A stretch of DNA of 33,803 nucleotides from Candidatus Poribacteria bacterium. GTDB lineage: Bacteria > Poribacteria > WGA-4E > WGA-3G. The position numbers were made by a program, and so were the translations under genes. Below are positions 22,246 through 29,858 of this stretch, piece by piece. Location: contig PYIY01000122.1 of assembly GCA_003635195.1 (NCBI GenBank), forward strand, positions 1-33,803, written 5' to 3'. Under the pieces are notes generated by a model, which worked only from the letters and a program-made list of their open reading frames with translations, had not been told where the DNA came from and made no database searches. Numbering within the stretch: the stretch's first letter is position 1; every line of letters starts with the position of its first letter.

Positions 22246-23244
22246 TTATTTGCTTTTCACTTTACCCCAGGTTGTTGTTAAGAACTGCGGTTGCGGTGAA
22301 ACCGACAACGGATACGCTGGATCGAACCAATCTCCTCCGGAATTCTGCTTAATATTCGTCAATTGCGTCGGAACCTTACTGTTTATATCGACTTTAAAGA
22401 TTTGTAGATGTCCATCAATCTTCTGCGTATAAAGGACTTCGTCTCCACTTGGTGATAATTCGGGATTCGTTGCCCGAGGACCGACTTCATCAACAATCTG
22501 CTGAAGCCCAGTGCCGTCTCGGTTCACAATGTAGATTGTCCGTTTATCATCCCATGCTTTTTGGACAAGTGCACCATCAACAAGCGGCGGCGGATTTTTA
22601 TTCCAACCAAAAGCAAGTTTGTCACCCGCAGCAGACCAAGATGGAGAGGCTTGCCTATTCGTTACTTTCAGGCGCATAGGAAGCTTTCGCTTTCTTGTGC
22701 GGACGTTGATAAGTGCCAATCGTCTCTGTATGAGCCCTCCTACTGAGCAGGCGATTTCTGTCCCCTCCGGCGACCACGCTGGCTCAACTCCATCAGCGAG
22801 AGGTTTCTCTTTTTGTTGACCTAAGGTCGCAATGTGAATAATGAATGACGGAATCTCGAAATTCATGTGAACGTAAGCGATCTGTTTTCCATCGGGTGCC
22901 CATGTCGGATCGTCTCTATAAATCGCTTTCCTGAAGACGCGTCGGACGTTGGATCCATCTGCGTTCATCAAGTAAAGGTCTCGAATGCCATCGCGATCGG
23001 ATTCAAAAAGGATCTGTTCACCGGTTGGTGACCAGACAGCGTCCCGATCCAGGGCGCGGTGTCGTGTCAAGTTCTTCTGTTCACTGCCATCTGGGTTCAT
23101 GATGTAAACTTCTTGATTTCCATCCCGTAGGGAAGTAAACAGGATTTTGGGAGTCGTCGGTGCCTTTGCAAAGAGCAGAGAAACACTTACTTTGTGCACA
23201 AACAGGATAGATATGGCAAAAACTAACAACCGTATCGTTTTCAT
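22246..23244 (-). CDS. TolB-like beta-propeller protein (PD40 repeats), exported
   Basis: The 332-residue protein has an N-terminal signal peptide or anchor (residues 3-26). Five or six PD40 units follow: VWSPTGEQILFESDRDG, TWAPDGKQIAYVHM, AWSPEGTEIACSV, SWSAAGDKLAFGW and LSPSGDEVLYTQ. Each is followed by a strand such as IYIVNRDGTGLQQI. This is the six-bladed propeller of TolB and related proteins. The N-terminal TolB domain is absent, so it is not the Tol-Pal component itself. It probably acts as a periplasmic binding platform. It lies upstream of the double-vWA gene on the same strand (235 bp gap). ATG at 23244 has no clear ribosome site. Confidence 0.85.
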   Translation of the reverse strand: MKTIRLLVFAISILFVHKVSVSLLFAKAPTTPKILFTSLRDGNQEVYIMNPDGSEQKNLTRHRALDRDAVWSPTGEQILFESDRDGIRDLYLMNADGSNVRRVFRKAIYRDDPTWAPDGKQIAYVHMNFEIPSFIIHIATLGQQKEKPLADGVEPAWSPEGTEIACSVGGLIQRRLALINVRTRKRKLPMRLKVTNRQASPSWSAAGDKLAFGWNKNPPPLVDGALVQKAWDDKRTIYIVNRDGTGLQQIVDEVGPRATNPELSPSGDEVLYTQKIDGHLQIFKVDINSKVPTQLTNIKQNSGGDWFDPAYPLSVSPQPQFLTTTWGKVKSK

Positions 23245-23425
23245 AAAACGTAACCCGAGAGATCAAAATGCGTTTCCATAATATGTGTTAGAGAAAGGGA
23301 TAATTGGTGTTTTCCAGAATTCGAGTTATTATATCATACATAACGGCGTTGATCAAATTAAAGTTGACAGAATTGGTGTTTTCTGCTAAACTTTATAGAA
23401 AATCGGTTGTTTCGCACTTTTTTTC

Positions 23426-23455
23426 TTGCAATTTATATGTGAAAAGTGCTATAAT
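23426..23455 (+). promoter_or_regulatory. Sigma-70-type promoter with extended -10
   Basis: TTGCAA (23426-23431) and TATAAT (23450-23455) are 18 bp apart, with TGC directly before the -10 (extended -10). Transcription should start near 23462, giving a leader of about 255 bases before ATG 23716. It is the best promoter match in the window. Confidence 0.72.
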
Positions 23456-23488
23456 TTATTTAAAGTGCATTCTATTAACTTTTCGGGG

Positions 23489-23576
23489 TGACGTATACTA
23501 CCTCGCGAAGGATCAAAAGAGGAATCGCACCGCTGGCGAAAACCGTCATTGGTATCGGTTTACCGATGGAACGTCA
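23489..23576 (+). promoter_or_regulatory. Candidate structured leader RNA (c-di-GMP/GEMM-like?)
   Basis: An 88-base segment is closed by a 6-bp stem (TGACGT 23489-23494 with ACGTCA 23571-23576). Inside are a GCGA/TCGC pair (23505-23508 with 23525-23528) and an ATCGGT-TT-ACCGAT hairpin (23554-23567). Three blocks occur in the order known from GEMM-I riboswitches: CGCGAAGGATCAAAAG, GGAATCGCACCGC and GGTATCGGTTTACCGATGG. The long P1-type arm with its GNRA loop is missing, so this is at best a variant. The position, after a strong promoter and before a secreted-protein gene, supports a regulatory RNA. Confidence 0.35.
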
Positions 23577-23715
23577 GCATTCAAAAGCGTGATTGCATGC
23601 AGTACTGCTATCACCAGAAGTAAAATCAGACAAGGAGATGATGCTTTGGGAAGCGCGCTTCTTGCTCAAAGTTCAGAACCTTGTGTATATCTTTGAAGAA
23701 GGAGAATTCATAGCT

Positions 23716-24444
23716 ATGAAAAAAGTCGCAATCTTTATCACACTTGCCTGCGTTGTGATGATCTCGCCCACGGTACTCGCACAAGATTGGCAACCGGCGG
23801 GTGATAACTGGATTGAAAAATGGTGGGGACTTGATCTGGTCACGGAGACCGGTGGTTTCACCACATCTGCCGGGGTTGATTACCTTTCGGAAGGTAGTGG
23901 CGGCGTTATTTCAAACGCTTCCGTTTCGACGCGCGATGGTGCAGGAAAAACCGCAAACATCATCCTCAAGTCGCCGACTAACGGTGCGCTGCTCGGTTGG
24001 TCGATTGTCAATATTAATGTTACAGATCAATTCAATATATCGTCAAGCCATGGTGCGGATGGAAATGTAATTAGAGATGTTACGTGGCACGGCATCATTG
24101 CTATCATCTCGCCAGATGACCGGACAACAACGATGCACCCCGCACACGATGATCACGCACAGATCTGGATTAACGGCGAACAGGTGTATGATAATTCAGT
24201 CTGGACAGGCGGTGCGCAATCCGTCACAACGCCAACTGAAATTCAACTCAAAAAGGGTGAAAATTTCTTGCACTTTAAATGCGGTGAATCGGGCGGTGCG
24301 GATTACGTCAATCTCCATTTTGAACCGACTGACACTGACCTGCTCATCGCCCCGACGAAGGACAACATCTTTTTGAATGTCCTGACACCCGTTGAACCGA
24401 AAGGTAAACTGGCGACACAGTGGGCAGATATCAAACGGCAGTAG
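23716..24444 (+). CDS. Secreted protein, 242 residues, beta-sandwich-like C-terminal half
   Basis: The start is ATG at 23716, with AAGGAG about 11 bases upstream and a clear signal peptide (KKVAIFITLACVVMISPTVLAQD, cleavage after LAQ near residue 22). The mature part is rich in Trp, Gly and Asp. Residues about 150-220 include DDHAQIWINGEQVYDN and KKGENFLHFKCGESGGADYVNLHFEP, which resembles the W-I-N-G ... G-x-N-x-(L/F) pattern of PA14/NPCBM-like carbohydrate-binding beta-sandwiches. No catalytic residues are evident. Probably an extracellular binding or surface protein. It has its own promoter, long leader and terminator, so it is a single-gene unit. The family is not identified. Confidence 0.75.
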   Translation: MKKVAIFITLACVVMISPTVLAQDWQPAGDNWIEKWWGLDLVTETGGFTTSAGVDYLSEGSGGVISNASVSTRDGAGKTANIILKSPTNGALLGWSIVNINVTDQFNISSSHGADGNVIRDVTWHGIIAIISPDDRTTTMHPAHDDHAQIWINGEQVYDNSVWTGGAQSVTTPTEIQLKKGENFLHFKCGESGGADYVNLHFEPTDTDLLIAPTKDNIFLNVLTPVEPKGKLATQWADIKRQ

Positions 24445-24461
24445 TTCTTATTGATAGTGAG

Positions 24462-24494
24462 AAACCCGCACTCCGAAAAGGGTGCGGGTTTTTT
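24462..24494 (+). terminator. Rho-independent terminator after the secreted protein
   Basis: A 10-bp perfect stem AAACCCGCAC (24462-24471) pairs with GTGCGGGTTT (24482-24491), followed by TTT. It lies 17 bases past the stop codon. Confidence 0.92.
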
Positions 24495-24554
24495 GTTGTC
24501 TAATTTTGTTCATTAACAGTGTTAGGTCAACGTATCTGGGATGTGGGGTTATGA

Positions 24555-24659
24555 CGTTGGGTTTCACTGAGCTTCTGGAGGCATAAACGGGTATGTTGAT
24601 TCAATGGATTTTGGAATACCAACGTTTAATTTTCAACACCGTTCAACCCAACCTACGGG
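24555..24659. repeat. Split inverted repeat CGTTGGGTTTCAC ... GTTCAACCCAACCTACGGG
   Basis: GTTGGGTT (24556-24563) and AACCCAAC (24645-24652) form an inverted pair 81 bp apart. The words resemble the compact GTTGGGTTT...AACCCAACCTACGGG repeat I know from cyanobacterial and other genomes. Here the two halves flank about 80 bp of unrelated DNA. Confidence 0.55.
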
Positions 24660-24689
24660 CTTTTGTTTCTTAACTCCGTTTGAAATCCT

Positions 24690-26342
24690 TCACTGTTTTG
24701 GCTCTACAATTGTCAAAGTCTGATTGACAGACACGTCTTTCAATACCTGTGTAGAACCACCGTGCCAGACAATCGTAATTTTCTCAACATGTTGTTTCTC
24801 CGCCAAACCGAACAGCAGTTGCATATCGCTTCCAGATGCGTAACTTGAACCGCTCTTTACTTCCCTTACCTGGGTCACACTGTCTGCGACAACTGTAACT
24901 CTCGCCCCAATCCCATCGCGATTGCTTCGGGTGCCAATAAGTTTAATACCGATCCAATTTTTTTCGTTTCCGCCGTCGTTCCGAAGCAAAACGGCGCGCT
25001 GATTGGAATTCATGATAACGATATCGGTATCGCCGTCATTGTCGTAGTCAGCGGTCGCAGCGGCTCTACCGACGAGTGCCTGTGTGAAGTAAGGTCCCGC
25101 GGTTTCTGATACATCGGTGAAAGTGCCATCACCGTTGTTTTGAAACACCTGGTCGCGTTGCGCGTAAGTTTCGTGGTCCATCAGAATTTCGATGACATCT
25201 TGTGGGTGTCCGTTTGCGCAGAATAGATCAAGATGTCCGTCGTTATCGTAATCCAAGAAGAGCGGACTAAAACCGACAAACGGAAGTGTCGGTTGTTGTA
25301 ACCCGCTGTTCACCGTTGTGTCAAGAAAGAAAAGTCCTTCCTCGTTCTTATAGAGGGTCGCTTTCTCAGAATTCGCAACGATGAAGTCCAACCATCCATC
25401 CCCGTTATAGTCACCAGAGTCCACCCCCATGGATCCTTCCGCTACACCGTTTTCATCGTAACCGATCCCGATGAACAGGCTTTCATCAGTGAAAGTGCCG
25501 TCGCCGTTGTTATGGTAAAGAAAATTGCGATTCGTATCATTGGTGACGTAAATATCTGGAAATCCGTCGTTATCGTAATCGCATGCGACAGCTGCCATCC
25601 CTCTACCTTCAGTCGGGTTTGTTACGCCTGCGGTTTCTGCGATATTGGTAAAGGTGCCGTCGCCGTTGTTTCGGTAAAGCACATCGGGTGTTCCCTCGTA
25701 GCTGCGCGGATGCCCGTAACCGATAATACCTTTAAAGGTTGTAACCGGCATTGACAATTCGTAGACCAGATAATTGACGACAAAAATATCCAAATCGCCA
25801 TCTACATCGAAATCGAGATAGACGACAGCGATCCCCCAGAGGGTGTTATCAATCCCCGCGGCTTCGGTAATGTTAGTGAAGGTGCCGTCGCCGTTATTTC
25901 GGTAAAGCACATCCTGTCCAAAGTTGGCGACATAAAGATCGGCATCACCGTCGTTATCAATATCACCGGCGGCAGCTGCCATTCCGTATCCCGTGTCCCC
26001 TATTCCTGACAGTTCGGTAACATCTGTAAAATGTCCATCGCCTTCGTTGCGATAGAGTACGTTTCCGAGTTGTGTCAGCTGCGTGTTTTGCTGTGCTTGT
26101 GGAATACTACCACTGTTGACAAAATAGAGGTCAGCATCGCCATCGGCATCGTAATCAAGAAAGACAACACCCGAACCCATCGTCTCAATGATGTGCTTAT
26201 GTTCGGTTTTACCGTTGCTATGTTTGAAGTGGATGCCTGCTTCTTCGGTAACGTCCACGAAGATAGGCGTTTGTGCAGCAGCATTGCCTATAAGTGTGAG
26301 AAAGAGAAGTAAGAGACGTTGCAGAATCGGGTTGGAAAGCAT
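24690..26342 (-). CDS. CRTAC1-family exported protein (FG-GAP/VCBS repeats + ASPIC/UnbV domain)
   Basis: The 550-residue protein has a signal peptide (residues 1-23, ending NAAAQ). About six FG-GAP/VCBS-type repeats follow, each with a calcium-binding D-x-D-x-D-G loop: DYDADGDADLYFVN, DIDNDGDADLYVAN, DFDVDGDLDIFVVN, DYDNDGFPDIYVTN, DYNGDGWLDFIVAN, DYDNDGHLDLFCAN, DYDNDGDTDIVIMN. They alternate with YRNNGDGTFTNI blades of an integrin-alpha-like propeller. The C-terminal ASPIC/UnbV domain (about 455-545) has KNWIGIKLIGTRSNRDGIGA and ITIVWHGGSTQVL. The molecular role of the family is not known. It lies 9 bp after the FGE-like gene and is the last gene of a TPR-FGE-CRTAC1 operon. Confidence 0.92.
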   Translation of the reverse strand: MLSNPILQRLLLLFLTLIGNAAAQTPIFVDVTEEAGIHFKHSNGKTEHKHIIETMGSGVVFLDYDADGDADLYFVNSGSIPQAQQNTQLTQLGNVLYRNEGDGHFTDVTELSGIGDTGYGMAAAAGDIDNDGDADLYVANFGQDVLYRNNGDGTFTNITEAAGIDNTLWGIAVVYLDFDVDGDLDIFVVNYLVYELSMPVTTFKGIIGYGHPRSYEGTPDVLYRNNGDGTFTNIAETAGVTNPTEGRGMAAVACDYDNDGFPDIYVTNDTNRNFLYHNNGDGTFTDESLFIGIGYDENGVAEGSMGVDSGDYNGDGWLDFIVANSEKATLYKNEEGLFFLDTTVNSGLQQPTLPFVGFSPLFLDYDNDGHLDLFCANGHPQDVIEILMDHETYAQRDQVFQNNGDGTFTDVSETAGPYFTQALVGRAAATADYDNDGDTDIVIMNSNQRAVLLRNDGGNEKNWIGIKLIGTRSNRDGIGARVTVVADSVTQVREVKSGSSYASGSDMQLLFGLAEKQHVEKITIVWHGGSTQVLKDVSVNQTLTIVEPKQ

Positions 26343-26351
26343 TGTGTAGGA

Positions 26352-27230
26352 CTATTTTGATGTTTTTTCTGCGGTTTTTGCCAATCGGAAGCCGACAAAA
26401 GAGGTCTTGAGATTTGGATAGAGGTAAAACCGAAATGTCGTGCTGCATCGGGCGATGTTATCGAGCCAAGAACCGCCGCGGATGACACGCCAACTGCCGA
26501 CAGTCGGTCCCATTGGATTCTTCTTCGGACGTTTTGCAGCAGCCTGTGAACTGTACGCGTAATAGACATCGCTGTACCAGTCCGCCGTCCACTCCCAAAC
26601 ATTACCCGCCATGTCCATTACGCCATAGTAACTTTTACCTCTCGGAAAACTACCGACAGGTGCAAGGCGATTCTTGTAGCCATCATCGTTGGAAGCGGTA
26701 TTTGCGTGCGGTTCGATTGCGTTGCCCCAGGGCCATATCCTATCGGTGTAGCCGCGTGCTGCTTTCTCCCACTCCGCTTCGGTTGGCAGTCGCATCCCCT
26801 TCCATGCTGCATAAGCGTTTGCATCGTCCCATGAAATGCCGACGACTGGGTGATTCGGGAACTGTTTTGCGCGTGTGAGCCAGTCACCGATTTGCGGGAG
26901 ATGTGTGAAGTTTTCCGGTGTGTGTTTTGACCCTTTCTCTGGGGAATCCGCTTGCAGTTTCCAAAATGCGTAATACTCGGCGTTGGTTACTTCATATTTG
27001 CTGATATAGTAAGCGTCAAGATAAACTTTATGCTTCGGTTTTTCATCATCGGCGCGGTTGTCGCTCCCCATTGTGAAAGTACCAGCAGGAATTAGAATCA
27101 TATTCTCCGCATCTTGTGCGAATACAGTCGTATAGGCGTAGACACTGAAAAGCAGCGTGAGGAGAGACAGGCGTGTGATATTGAGATAACTATTTCTGTT
27201 TTGCTTTCTGTTCAGACAGAAGGTGTTCAT
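26352..27230 (-). CDS. Formylglycine-generating-enzyme-like protein, exported, first active-site Cys replaced
   Basis: The start chosen is ATG at 27230, giving a signal peptide (about 18-38, ending TVFAQD); the frame is open to 27380, but that lies inside the TPR gene. The FGE/SUMF1 fold is clear: MILIPAGTFTMGSDN (44-58), KYEVTNAEYYAFW (78-90), HPVVGISWDDANAYAAWKGMRLPTEAEWEKAARG (127-160), MDMAGNVWEWTADWY (205-219), RVIRGGSWLDNIARCSTTFR (248-267), VGFRLAK. True FGEs use two cysteines in GGSFLCxxxxC to oxidise sulfatase Cys to formylglycine. Here the first is Asp257 and only Cys262 remains, so FGE activity is doubtful. It overlaps the TPR gene by 41 bases. Confidence 0.87.
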   Translation of the reverse strand: MNTFCLNRKQNRNSYLNITRLSLLTLLFSVYAYTTVFAQDAENMILIPAGTFTMGSDNRADDEKPKHKVYLDAYYISKYEVTNAEYYAFWKLQADSPEKGSKHTPENFTHLPQIGDWLTRAKQFPNHPVVGISWDDANAYAAWKGMRLPTEAEWEKAARGYTDRIWPWGNAIEPHANTASNDDGYKNRLAPVGSFPRGKSYYGVMDMAGNVWEWTADWYSDVYYAYSSQAAAKRPKKNPMGPTVGSWRVIRGGSWLDNIARCSTTFRFYLYPNLKTSFVGFRLAKTAEKTSK

Positions 27231-28356
27231 AGGCGCGATAATGCTCCTGCGCAAGTCTCCGATTACCGAGACTCTGATATAATTTTGAAAGATTAAGATG
27301 GTAATAGGGTTGCTCACTGTCGAGTTCAACCGCTTTTTGGAACGCGCCAATTGCCTTTTGTGTGTCGCCTTGCATTGCATAAGCGCTTCCGAGTGTATTA
27401 TAAAGGATAGATTCGTTGGGCATCAGATGAACAGCCTTTCTAAGGGCTTCCGCTGCATGCTTAGGATAGTTGAGGTTCATAAACGCTCGCCCCAACCCGT
27501 GATGAAAGTTGGCGTTGTTCGGTGCGAGTTCAATACACTTCTGAAAGGCTTGGATGGCTTCGCCATAGTTTTTTTGGTTCATCAATACAGTCGCTAAACC
27601 TGTCCAAGCATCAAGGTTGTTCGGTTCGGTGCGCGTCAAACGCAGGAGACGTTCATATTCTGCGAACTCCTTTTGTAACTGTTGATAAATTTGCATCTCG
27701 GCTCTACTTTTCTCGCGGTCGCCTGAGCGGAGATATGCCATACCAAGCCCGTAATGCGGTTCCGCATAACGTCCGGGTCCGAACGCTAACGCTTGTTTGA
27801 AATTTTCTATCGCTTCTGGATATGCTTTCAAATTGAGGTGCGCCGTGCCGAGTTCCTGATACGTTCCTGCTGCCTGGGGTTTCAGTTCAAGTGCCTGCCT
27901 CAAAATAGGGACTGCGTCGGCGTAGCGACGTAGTTTTACAAGTGCTTTGCCGAGGACTTCATATCCGCGTGCGTGTTGTGGTGAAAGTTCAACAACGCGT
28001 TCTAACGCTGGCACCGCGTCTGCCCATTTATCAAGTTTAAAATACACAACGCCGAGCGAATAGAGTGCCTCAATATTATCAGGCATCAACGCTAAAGAAC
28101 GTTGGTAACTTTCGGCGGCTTTGTTATAGAATTGTTCTTGGGCATAAGCCATGCCGAGGTAGTGCAAGATTTCATAGTGGTCAGGTTCAATCGTCAGCGC
28201 GGCTTCAAACTCGGAGATCGCCTTCTGATTGTTGCCCCGGAACATAAAAGCAAAGCCCTGCTCCCTGTGTTGCACATATCCGCTATGATCACTAACAACA
28301 TTAGCGAACGGCACACAGAAGGAAATAACGATGGCAATTCTCAACAAATTTCGCAT
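27190..28356 (-). CDS. Exported tetratricopeptide-repeat protein
   Basis: The 388-residue protein has an N-terminal signal sequence or anchor (RNLLRIAIVISFCVPFANVVS). About ten consecutive 34-residue TPR units then run from residue 29 to 380, for example AISEFEAALTIEPDHYEILHYLGMAYAQ and AIQAFQKCIELAPNNANFHHGLGRAF. TPR arrays form superhelical protein-binding scaffolds. It is the first gene of the operon with the FGE-like and CRTAC1 genes and probably holds partners at the cell envelope. ATG at 28356 has AAAGGA about 10 bases upstream. A perfect 15-bp inverted repeat starts 15 bp before the start codon and could regulate the operon. Confidence 0.9.
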   Translation of the reverse strand: MRNLLRIAIVISFCVPFANVVSDHSGYVQHREQGFAFMFRGNNQKAISEFEAALTIEPDHYEILHYLGMAYAQEQFYNKAAESYQRSLALMPDNIEALYSLGVVYFKLDKWADAVPALERVVELSPQHARGYEVLGKALVKLRRYADAVPILRQALELKPQAAGTYQELGTAHLNLKAYPEAIENFKQALAFGPGRYAEPHYGLGMAYLRSGDREKSRAEMQIYQQLQKEFAEYERLLRLTRTEPNNLDAWTGLATVLMNQKNYGEAIQAFQKCIELAPNNANFHHGLGRAFMNLNYPKHAAEALRKAVHLMPNESILYNTLGSAYAMQGDTQKAIGAFQKAVELDSEQPYYHLNLSKLYQSLGNRRLAQEHYRAYEHLLSEQKAKQK

Positions 28357-28370
28357 TTTTTACTTTTCCT

Positions 28371-28426
28371 TTGACCGAGAACGCGATTTCAGATATTTAA
28401 AAAATAAGGCGCGCGTTCTCGGTCAA
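28371..28426. repeat. Perfect 15-bp inverted repeat upstream of the TPR operon
   Basis: TTGACCGAGAACGCG (28371-28385) and CGCGTTCTCGGTCAA (28412-28426) are perfect reverse complements, with a 26-bp AT-rich spacer between them. The left arm begins 15 bp from the TPR start codon, next to its ribosome site, so an operator or an RNA hairpin controlling translation is possible. No T-tract follows, so it is not a typical terminator. Confidence 0.85.
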
Positions 28427-28546
28427 GGTTCAGTCAGGAGGACTTATCAAAAAAAATCTATTGTGTATATCCAGCACAGCGCGTTGCTTGTGCTTACTTC
28501 TCCTAAGATTATAGTAAAGTTTAGAATTAATAGGACACTCTATATC

Positions 28547-28605
28547 GGTTCGGTTAGGAAACCGCGAAGAAATCCGCAGAAATACCCAAGCAAAAAACCC
28601 TACCG
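28547..28605. repeat. Dispersed palindromic repeat, copy C
   Basis: GGTTCGGTTAGGAAACCG (28547-28564) is the exact reverse complement of 11023-11040. AAACCGCGAAGAAA (28559-28572) and AAAAACCCTACCG (28593-28605) match copy A at 6341-6354 and 6364-6376. It thus links copies A and B into one family. Confidence 0.82.
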
Positions 28606-28754
28606 GGGGGATGAAAGTGTCTCTTTATTTTTAGGATTCACTATAAATTTTAACCGTAATGCCGAAAAACGTCAAGTTTTTCATAGGGGAAAAGGCGAAT
28701 TGGTGTTATACTATGCAGAAATTATCAAATTGGGAATGGAGCATAGCAATAAGA

Positions 28755-29843
28755 ATGCGACAGGTTATAATCTATCGAGAGCCGGGCCGTTATGCGGGTT
28801 GGCCAGCGAATTACGGTATTTGGGCGTGGGATAACGAAATCGTTGTCGGCTTTACTGTCGGGTATCACAAATCCGATGCGGGTTTCCATCGCCGCGACCG
28901 AGATAAACCCTTTATCGGCATGCAAGGACGAAGTTTAGATGGTGGTGAGACATGGCGCGTTTCAGAGACCCCATGTCGTCTACCAGCCAGAGGCACGCTC
29001 TCCGCAGATGAACATGTTGAAGAACGGCACAGACTGGAAGCGGACGCTTCATTTCAGATACCACAGCGCGTCGATTTCACACATCCAGATTTTGCGATGA
29101 TGTGCAGTAGATCCGGCTTGAGAGCCGGTGCCTATTCATGGTTTTATACCTCTACAGACCGGTGCAAAAGTTGGGAGGGACCCTTTCGGCTACCGATGTT
29201 CGACTACACTGGTATCGCGGCACGGACAGATTATCTTGTTTCAAGCACAGATGAATGCCTGCTGTTTCTTACCGCATCGAAAGCGGACGGTGAAGAGGGA
29301 TTGATATTTTGTGCGAATACAACTGATGGTGGTACGTCCTTCTCACTTTTATCGCAAATTGGACCGGAACCTGAGGGGTTCGCGATTATGCCTGCGAGCG
29401 TTCGATTATCGGATTCTCGGATTTTAGTCGCTGTCCGGTGCCGCGGCCACGGTGACGATGCACGTTCAGATTGGGAAGAGCGACAAAATTGGATTGATCT
29501 CTATGGCTCAGATGATAACGGACAGACGTGGCGTTACATGAATCGACCTGTTGAAAATACGGGACGTGGCGGGAATCCACCGACCCTAACGCTTCTTCAC
29601 GACGGTAGATTATGCCTGATCTATGGATACCGGGATGCGCCGCACCGAATCTGTGCGAAATTAAGCAGTGATGCTGGCGAGACTTGGGGTGAGGAAATCA
29701 TCTTACGCGATAATGGTGGCGACCACGACATCGGCTACCCTCGCACGATCCAACGTCCTGATGGTACTGTCGTAACCGCCTACTATTTTGATGAAGAACC
29801 CGATGGTGAACGGTTCATTGAAGCAACGTTATGGAAGCCATAG
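28755..29843 (+). CDS. Sialidase-fold (BNR/Asp-box) protein
   Basis: The protein is a six-bladed propeller of the sialidase/neuraminidase type. Five Asp-box-like motifs are visible: SLDGGETW (60-67), STDRCKSW, TTDGGTSF, SDDNGQTW and SSDAGETW. Near the N-terminus YREPGRYAGWP holds an arginine in the place of the FRIP motif of GH33 sialidases. A conserved PEGFAIMPASVRLSDGR-like segment and GHDIGYPRTIQRPDG-like tail follow. It may be a hydrolase for sialic or uronic residues or only a binding propeller. No signal peptide is seen. The start is uncertain: ATG 28755 (362 residues) precedes YREP with a GGAG site 13 bases upstream; ATGs at 28713 and 28659 are in frame. Confidence 0.82.
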   Translation: MRQVIIYREPGRYAGWPANYGIWAWDNEIVVGFTVGYHKSDAGFHRRDRDKPFIGMQGRSLDGGETWRVSETPCRLPARGTLSADEHVEERHRLEADASFQIPQRVDFTHPDFAMMCSRSGLRAGAYSWFYTSTDRCKSWEGPFRLPMFDYTGIAARTDYLVSSTDECLLFLTASKADGEEGLIFCANTTDGGTSFSLLSQIGPEPEGFAIMPASVRLSDSRILVAVRCRGHGDDARSDWEERQNWIDLYGSDDNGQTWRYMNRPVENTGRGGNPPTLTLLHDGRLCLIYGYRDAPHRICAKLSSDAGETWGEEIILRDNGGDHDIGYPRTIQRPDGTVVTAYYFDEEPDGERFIEATLWKP

Positions 29844-29858
29844 TGGTTTAAAACGTAA

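Larger units (their letters stand above)
23245..23715. other. Divergent intergenic region with promoter and long leader (471 bp)
   Basis: This AT-rich stretch separates the TolB-like gene from the secreted 242-residue protein. It holds a good plus-strand promoter at 23426-23455 and then about 255 bases of leader with a possible folded element (23489-23576). Open frames crossing it are not gene-like. Confidence 0.7.
28357..28754. other. Divergent intergenic region with two repeat elements (398 bp)
   Basis: The gap between the TPR operon and the sialidase-like gene carries a 15-bp inverted repeat (28371-28426), a long AT-rich stretch, and a copy of the dispersed palindromic repeat (28547-28605). 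Open frames from 28331 and 28659 cross it but show no recognisable protein before the sialidase-like domain. Confidence 0.65.

Noticed and set aside
23304..23696. 130-residue plus-strand frame in the promoter/leader region
   Set aside because: It spans the promoter and the candidate leader RNA; codon content and product are not gene-like.
25100..26060. Regularly spaced similar blocks that could suggest a CRISPR array
   Set aside because: They are in-frame FG-GAP blades of one protein; repeat and spacer lengths vary and the spacers code for protein.
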